Below, piece by piece: positions 57,961 through 64,000 of a stretch of 64,000 bases of DNA; position 1 is the first letter of the stretch, and each line of letters begins with the position of its first letter. Made by a program: the position numbers and the translations under genes. This DNA is from Lunularia cruciata (Eukaryota > Streptophyta > Marchantiopsida > Lunulariales > Lunulariaceae). The notes under the pieces were generated by a model that searched no databases, was not told the origin of the DNA, and was given only the letters and a program-made list of their open reading frames with translations. Location of the stretch: assembly GCA_948567375.1 (NCBI GenBank), contig OX419761.1:36742243-36806242 (forward strand). The letters run 5' to 3'.

Positions 57961-58994
57961 TGGTGTCTTGGCTGAGTGGGAGCAAAGCGTGAGAGGACTG
58001 CATATAGAGAAATGAGTCCTAAAACATAAACAACTGAAGGAAGCAGAAAGACAGTCAAAGTAAGCCTCCGCAAAAGTACATACGACTTCATTAGTGCTTA
58101 TCACAGTGCCGAAGTAGCTGGGCGAATGCCAGTACCCCTCGAACCCAGTGCAAAAGCTCATGAGTACTAAGGCTCGTGATAGGACTGGATATATCGCAGC
58201 ATGCTCTGCAAAGGCATGAGTCCTAAAACACGGAACACTGCTTCCTTCATTGTTCATTGTTCGTGTTTTAGTATGCAGTAAGTACATTTCATAAGTAGCA
58301 CCTGCTGCACATCATGGGAGAAGAACAAAGAGACAACACCAACAGATTAAGCATCTAAAAATGCAGAGGAGGATCAGATGGCGAGTAGGAAGGTCCAATC
58401 GAAAGGAAAGAAGAGCATAGAGCCAGTAGCTTTAGTGGAGGATGGGTGGAGTGGAGGTGGGAAGTGGGAAAGGAGTGGATGGTATCTTGGCTGGGTTGGG
58501 GCGATGCGTGAGAGGATATTAACAATCACACCATGCTCTATGAAGGCATTAGTCCTAAACACTGAACACTGCTTCCTTCAGTACTTGCTGTTTTAGGAAG
58601 CAGACAGCCGGTCATAATAACCCTGCATGAAAGCACTAACGACTTCAGCAGTGCCTAACGCAGTGCCGAAGTAGCTGAGCGAATGCCAGTACCCCTCGTA
58701 TCGACTTTCTATTCTAAAGCTCATGAGTGCCATGACATATAAGGCACTTCTAATTGAGCATCTCACTACCTGCACATTGAAGAATTTGAGGTTGACTTCG
58801 ACCTCAAATTCTCGATATGCTGTAAAGATGGTAAGTGAGACAAACCTAACAGACTAATGATGCGAATTCCCATGCCTGTGTACAATGACATGTTCAGTAG
58901 TACATCAAGCACTCAACTCTACCTCTGACCTCTGCAGTAAGGTACAACTCCTATTCATACAATCACATGGAAGAGACCTACTGGCCAGATATGT
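57961..58994. repeat. Spacer of the inverted repeat, made of modular repeat units
   Basis: 1034 bp holding two tails (58010-58170, 58540-58760), an AGTAGCACCTGCT unit with TTTAGTGGAGGATGGGTGGAG (58290-58515), the variable hairpin at 58223-58271 and a perfect 12 bp hairpin at 58781-58812. All belong to the family seen at 53655-55850 except the last hairpin. Confidence 0.85.
58781..58812 (+). other. Perfect 12 bp hairpin with 8-base loop
   Basis: AGAATTTGAGGT, loop TGACTTCG, ACCTCAAATTCT. No other copy was noticed in the window. Confidence 0.85.
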
Positions 58995-59528
58995 TCCACT
59001 CCTCTCCCGCGTCACCCCACTCCACCTATCCTCAACTAATGCTTTGTATATTACTCTTGGCTCGATGTTTGTCTGTTTCATGGTTCCTACCCGACTTTCT
59101 GTTTCAGATGCCTATTGGTCATGTCTTGCTTATGGTTACACGATGTATACTAGTTCTCTGTACGTGTTACTCATGAGTTGTTTCAATTGTGTTTTTACTT
59201 CGGCTTACATTTGTTTTGTTAGAATCACTTAATCTCCATTTCCGGAGTTGCTATTCATTTCGATTTGCACAGTGTTTCATTTCTTTCTTGGCTCGTTCAG
59301 AACGAGAACGAGACAAGATTTCTGCTGCTAGGAGTATTGCGATTACTCCTTTCCCTACACTTTTGCTTGTTTCTTTTCTTTCCAGTTGCTAGCATTTTAT
59401 GATAGATTCTACATGACATTCCTGGTCGACACATAATTTTCAGGCTGTTCTTTCCTCAACTTTCTTACTAGTATGGAGTGGCACTTTGAGGAGTAACCGA
59501 ATTTGCCTTGGCACTCATGAGGTTTCTA
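58995..59528 (-). repeat. Right arm of the large inverted repeat
   Basis: 534 bp, mirror of 57426-57960. Differences are mostly transitions. The outer end falls exactly where telomere-type repeats begin. Confidence 0.95.
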
Positions 59529-59551
59529 AACCTAAAACCCTAAACCCTAAA
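59526..59551 (+). repeat. Short interstitial telomere-type repeat (CCCTAAA)
   Basis: CTAAA, CCTAAAA, CCCTAAA, CCCTAAA in a row: about three and a half plant telomere units, at the outer junction of the right arm. Confidence 0.85.
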
Positions 59552-60005
59552 CTCCCCACTTTAGTGACCTCATGACATTTTGTGTAATATTATGCAATAA
59601 GGTACCCGTTATGAGAACTTAATTTTCACTAGCATGACCTCATGATATATTTAAGGAATGGAATACAGAACCCGTTGTAAACAACCTAGTTCCATCCCAC
59701 GTCTAAGTGGACTAACTCTGACTCTGACATATGATAGTAGCCCAGTAAAGATCGTCACATCTATCAGTTACATTCAGAGGTAAGCATGCGTTAGTCTGCA
59801 TACAGGCGTTAGTCTGATGTTTGTGATGCATAGGTACCTGCAGTGGAGAGTGAGTGCGAGCAAGCGTAACGTTGAGAGAGAAGCATGACATGGTGACAGC
59901 ATGAGTATGTTAGTGCATAGGACATGAACTGCCAGAGTTTCAAAAATTATGAGACGCCCACGGAGCCAGTGTATGAGGACTGGGATTAACCCCTGCATGC
60001 TCTAC
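59552..60005. other. Intergenic DNA with a degraded repeat head
   Basis: At 59632-59690, CATGACCTCATGATATATTTAAGGAATGGAATACAGAACC is a degraded head of the modular repeat without its stem. No gene is recognised. Confidence 0.5.
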
Positions 60006-60175
60006 GTCACCATCAGCCCGTCAACACTGCAAGAGACATAAGAAGCAGTCTTTTCATAGTAACCCTGCGGGATGCCAAGATAGCTGGATGCAATGCCAGT
60101 ATCTCTCGTACCAAGTTTCTGATCTTTTGCTCGTGGGTGCCAAGGCAAACTCGGTTCTTCCTGAAAGTGGTGCTC
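60006..60175 (+). repeat. Modular repeat tail (diverged)
   Basis: AAGCAGTCTTTTCATAGTAACCC, GCCAAGATAGCTGGATGCAATGCCAGTA and CGTGGGTGCCAAGGCAAACTCGGTT follow the tail order of the other copies. Confidence 0.7.
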
Positions 60176-61711
60176 AGAAAAATAAACGAAAAAGATGCAG
60201 GGTAGGGAGGCCAGTATTAGCTGTAGCCTTCCTTTGACAACAAAAGCACAGGATATCCATCATTTGGTATGTAGTACACCAGAACGGCAGCAGCCAAAAA
60301 ACCAGCAGTCGGGCGGCAAGGTGGAAGGGTGTGAGTGAGTAACTGACCTGTGTATCACCTGTAGGTTCAGAAGTGGAGAACATACCTTCATACCTCGTTT
60401 CTCACCTTCATCGCAAGCACCTTATACTGTTAGCGGAGTAAGATGAACTGACCCTTCAAAAGCTCATCAACATGCATGTCAGGGCATACAAAATTTCCAA
60501 GATCTGGGAACTTACTTTGGAACAAAGACTTTTCACATGCAGGTGTGTCGAATTCGCTCACTCAATCACAACGATGGCCGATCTACTATTTCAAACACAA
60601 GAGAACGCTCAACATTGTTATACTCGAGTTGCACATACAGGCACCAGGTCATTACAGAGATTGAAACGCAGCAATAAGGTACTACATATGAGATTTTCAC
60701 ATTCTAGAAAATCCCCATCTAGGTCCTAAGTTAATCTATTATCGATTGTATTTATTTTAATCACTTCAACTCCACACGAAATGTGAAAGCTCAAAAGGAT
60801 ATGCTGATGGGTGCAAGCAGGTTAATCACCTCCAACAAAGAAGGTTGTCAGACTACCTTATCCGGACTCCGACTCTTAACATCGTGAAAGCAATCACACC
60901 AGTGTCTGCTACAAAGGACCTAAACGGAATTCTCAAGTTCCTGCAACCAGAGGTCACTGCTCAGAATGCCCTGACAGTCTAGAGTTTGGGAAAAATCAAT
61001 CTTCAATGTATTTTACGTCGATCGTTATAGAAGGAGAGATCACAGGAGTTAGGCTGCATTGTCCGGCTTGTGCTTGCATATCTACGTAGAGGAGGATCTG
61101 TCAACATACTTGCAAGTACCCCTTTAGCTGTATTAGCCCACAAGTCCACACCAACCACTAGCAAAGACCCCAACTTGAGTTTCTACCTAATAGGACCAAG
61201 AAAGACACGGAGAGAAAAGGTCATTAACGTTAACTAGACAATTTAAATTTTTGGAACGGTCCGCTTACAAGGGTGAATAAAATGCAACCCATTTCCAGCA
61301 GACTGCTGCATGTATGTGACAGACCCCCTGATCAGGGTTCAACTTTTAGGTCTACAGCTTTTACATGCTTGACAAGCACAATGCCATGCAGACCTAGATT
61401 TAGAGCGTGTGCTGAATTATCGAAAAATAGGGCATGGCTAACTATGGTACAGATGAACTTCCTCTAGTATTAGTTGTGTGTTCCGGTCTCAACCAGGAAG
61501 TTCGTCAAGCATGACATTGTTGCTTTACTGGAGTGTTTCGATGCGCATTCTTGCTCTGCACTGAAACTCTAGAGCGCCAAATTGCCTCAAGCTGGAGAAA
61601 CTATTCAACAAAATTTGGTTCTCAAGAACAGAAAGACGAGGTCACAACTCATGCTCCATCACCCAACCAGGCTTCGTTTAGAACGTTTCAAGACTAAAAA
61701 CGGCTGCAAGC
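60176..61711. other. No gene recognised; CpG-containing unique DNA
   Basis: Frames up to 85 codons on either strand, none with a recognisable motif. No repeat module was noticed. Confidence 0.5.
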
Positions 61712-61714
61712 ACT

Positions 61715-61916
61715 TCAGCAGCTGCATATGACCCTTTCGCCTTTTAGGTAGAAGATTGATATTTCGATGATGATGTTGGCATGACTTTCATTTCCGAGGC
61801 TATCATCTTCAAGGCCAACCACATCTTTCACGATTTTCATCAACCTCCCTCCAGTTATCCTTCTTCCCCTTCTGCTATGTGAAACGTCATTGGGGCTATC
61901 GATACATTGCGGCATG
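61715..61916 (-). CDS. Candidate terminal exon of an unknown gene
   Basis: On the minus strand a good acceptor (CCGCTTGTGCAG) precedes an open stretch reading YFTMPQCIDSPNDVSHSRRG and RRITGGRLMKIVKDVVGLED, then NESHANIIIEISIF and ...VICSC followed by a stop. The balanced composition is more protein-like than in the surrounding frames. No upstream exon could be identified and no family is recognised. It may be chance or a fragment. Confidence 0.25.
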
Positions 61917-62379
61917 GTGAAGTATCTGCACAAGCGGATTCAAACAATTTAGGAAGAATCTAGTCCCATATTTGTGTACAGGTTTGCAGAACCCGTTATG
62001 AGAACTGAGTTCCAAACGCACGTGTGATTACTTGACACAACCAGCCTCTGAAACTAGTTATGTAGCAATGAGAAAACTAGCGACTGATCAACACATCGGA
62101 AGATAATCTCAGTTCTGTATGGCTGTCATTCACACAAAGTGGTCAGCGGAAGGAAACATTGAAATTAGTTCGGTGTACATGCAAGTAAGCGTGACTGTGC
62201 AGAAAGTGTATTTCTAACTAGTACTTGCAAGGGTAAGGGTGACTAACTGTAGTCTCCAGAATTAGTGTCCGTCCCTAAAAGTTGGAGGAAGAAAGAATCC
62301 CTACGAACATCGAAACAAAACCATGAGAATCTTAAGAGGAAAGAGAATACTTAGGAATAGTAAGAGGACTGGGTATAGG
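61917..62379. other. No gene recognised
   Basis: CpG-containing DNA. If the candidate exon at 61715-61916 is real, its preceding intron would lie here. Confidence 0.45.
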
Positions 62380-63190
62380 TAGATGAGAGCAGAAGCCGTT
62401 CTAGGAACGGGTGATCCAGAACTCATTAAATGCATATGATTGGTAACCAAGATATATAGGTATACGAGAACAGATGCCCTTCTGGGAATGGGTTATCCAG
62501 AACTCATGAGGTGCAAATGATCGATAAGCAAGATGTACATAAATGACAATGCTAGAATAGTGAGTAATCCATAAAGGTAGAATGCATCAAACGTAACTTG
62601 AAGCAAAGGCATAATTGAAACAAATTGAGAATAACATATGGCTGACAGACTAGTAAACCACCATGAAATCGAGAACTCTATGCAAACAACTGCGAGAAAT
62701 AGGTAACGCTCCGTAAAAGACTGCCAGTAAGCAGTGCGTGACCGATCAAAATAAAAAACGTGGGCTGGAGTCGGGTAGGAACACTGTATACACAAGAGGT
62801 CCCATGAATCAGACAAAGAGCGAAGGAAAACTAATAGGGAGGGAATTAGCTGGGGAATGGAGGAGTGGAACAATACGAGAGCTATAGAATGGTGTGGCTG
62901 CAGGAACCTGTCGAAGTGTAACAGGGTAACGAGAGCGAAGCGAAAAAGGACAGGATATAAAGCATATCACAACAAGCGCTATGGACGCTTGAGTCCTGAG
63001 ACGCTAAACAGCAAAGGGGAAGCAGAAGGCGGCCATAGTAAACCTTCCCGGACACACCTGCGACTTCATCAGTGCCTCACGCAGCGCCGAAGTAGCTGAG
63101 CAATTGTCAGTACCCCTCATACCGAGTTTCTGCTCGAAAACTCATAAGTGCCAAGGCAAACTCGGTTGCTCCCCTAAAGTGCCTCTCAAA
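62380..63190 (+). repeat. Long modular repeat (type B), second full copy
   Basis: Heads at 62396-62410 (CCGTTC-TAG-GAACGG) and 62470-62486 (one mismatched pair), the body, and the complete tail through GTACCCCTC, CGAGTTTCTGCTCG and GCCAAGGCAAACTCGGTTG. Pairs with 55015-55850. Confidence 0.82.
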
Positions 63191-63279
63191 AGTATACAGT
63201 ATATATATGAATTCAGAAGTCAAGAAGGACTCCCAAACAAAGTCCGGTAACCAAGATATACTATACGCACAATGCGAGA

Positions 63280-63720
63280 ATTATACTTTATGGATTTATG
63301 ATAAATCCATAAAGTATAATGCATCGAATGTAACCTGAAGCAAAGGCATAATTGTAACAAATCGAGAACAACATATATCTAAAGACTAGTAAACACCTTG
63401 AAATCGATAACAGGTCTTCAAATGAATTCGAGAAATATGACACATTGTGTAATTGACCACCAGTAGCAGTGCATGAACGAAGAAAATTAAACTGTAGGCT
63501 GGAGTTCGGGTAGGAACACTGGAGACACTGGAGGTCGAAAGTCAGGTATGAACCATGAAGCAGGCAAAGAGCGAGGGAGAAATAATACGGAGGGAATTAG
63601 CTGGGGAAGGGAGGAGTGGAACAATGCGGGAGCATGGTGGATGGTGCTTCTGCGATGACATATCAAAGTGTGACAGTGTAACGAGAGCGAAGCAAAAGAG
63701 GACAGGATATATAGGTATAT
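63280..63720 (+). repeat. Type-B repeat, third copy (no head, no tail)
   Basis: From the GTATAATGCATCGAATGTAACCTGAAG block to AGGACAGGATATATAG, aligned with the bodies of the other copies and with 56325-56655. Confidence 0.78.
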
Positions 63721-64000
63721 GAGAACAGAAGCCGTTCTGGGAACGGGTGATCCAGAACTCATGAAATGCAAATGATAGGTAACCAAGATGTAAGTGATGC
63801 ACAATGGTAGAATAGTGATGAATCCATAAAGTAGAATGCATTATGTAACCTGAAGCAAAGGCATAATTGCAACAAATTGAAAATAACATATATCTAAAGG
63901 ACTAGTAAACAACTTTTGAACAACAAAAGAATGCGAGAAATATAAAACGTTATGTAATAGACCACCAGTAAGCAGTGCGTGAACGATGAAAAGTAAAACG
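63721..64000 (+). repeat. Type-B repeat, fourth copy, cut by the window edge
   Basis: Head stem CCGTTC-TGG-GAACGG at 63732-63746, then the body up to AAGCAGTGCGTGAACGATGAAAA. It follows copy 3 directly, so the units are in tandem here. Confidence 0.8.

Noticed and set aside
57563-59392. Two nearly identical 67-residue frames, one per strand, which could suggest a conserved gene
   Set aside because: They lie in the two arms of the recent inverted repeat; identity reflects the DNA duplication. Composition is serine/leucine-rich, without motifs.
1-64000. CRISPR arrays, tRNA or rRNA genes, and plastid or mitochondrial insertions
   Set aside because: None seen: no evenly spaced identical repeats with unique spacers, no cloverleaf or B-box candidates, and no organelle gene sequence recognised.

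Overview
This is plant nuclear DNA, most likely from a land plant with a large, transposon-filled genome (a gymnosperm would fit; the species cannot be fixed from the sequence). The window has two very different halves. Positions 1 to about 49,200 are AT-rich, almost free of CpG and packed with decayed, nested LTR retrotransposons. From about 49,240 to the end CpG is common, one intact nuclear gene is present, and a different set of short structured repeats appears.

Left half. Five retroelement families can be separated. (1) A chromovirus (Ty3-gypsy with a chromodomain): a structurally complete dead copy at 28230-33061 (+), a truncated copy at 5831-8560 (-) and a lone LTR at 12300-12764 (-). 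Three of its four LTRs carry a perfect three-module heat-shock element. (2) A second Ty3-gypsy family with a tRNA-Asp-type primer site and no chromodomain seen, complete at 18485-26279 (+), with a very decayed fragment near 36990-37880. (3) A Ty1-copia element at 40986-47017 (+). (4) A 538-547 bp LTR family present twice as solo LTRs with target duplications (16521-17067 and 46249-46786). (5) A host family, called CC here, that encodes a broken coiled-coil protein with no pol domains seen (1-4250 minus, 11560-11960 minus, 15480-27330 plus, 38940-48560 minus). The nesting is clear: a solo LTR sits in the copia 3' LTR, which sits in a CC copy; the 18485-26279 gypsy and another solo LTR sit in a second CC copy. 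All retroelement reading frames are broken by stops, frameshifts and loss of catalytic residues.

Right half. On the minus strand at 49920-51284 lies a three-exon gene for a Ycf54-type protein (LCAA/YCF54), the nuclear-encoded plastid factor needed by the Mg-protoporphyrin IX monomethyl ester cyclase in chlorophyll synthesis. Splice sites are canonical, phases match, and a transit peptide is encoded in exon 1. It is the only gene called with confidence. From about 53,640 to 64,000 the DNA is filled with diverged copies of a modular repeat (a 'head' hairpin, a body rich in GAGCGAAG, and a 'tail'). Stems in this family show compensatory changes between copies. Two copies form a large inverted repeat with about 98% identical 535 bp arms (57426-57960 and 58995-59528), and a short stretch of telomere-type CCCTAAA repeats begins at the outer end of the right arm.

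Stretches with no recognised feature are listed as such. No tRNA, rRNA, CRISPR array or organelle insertion was recognised.
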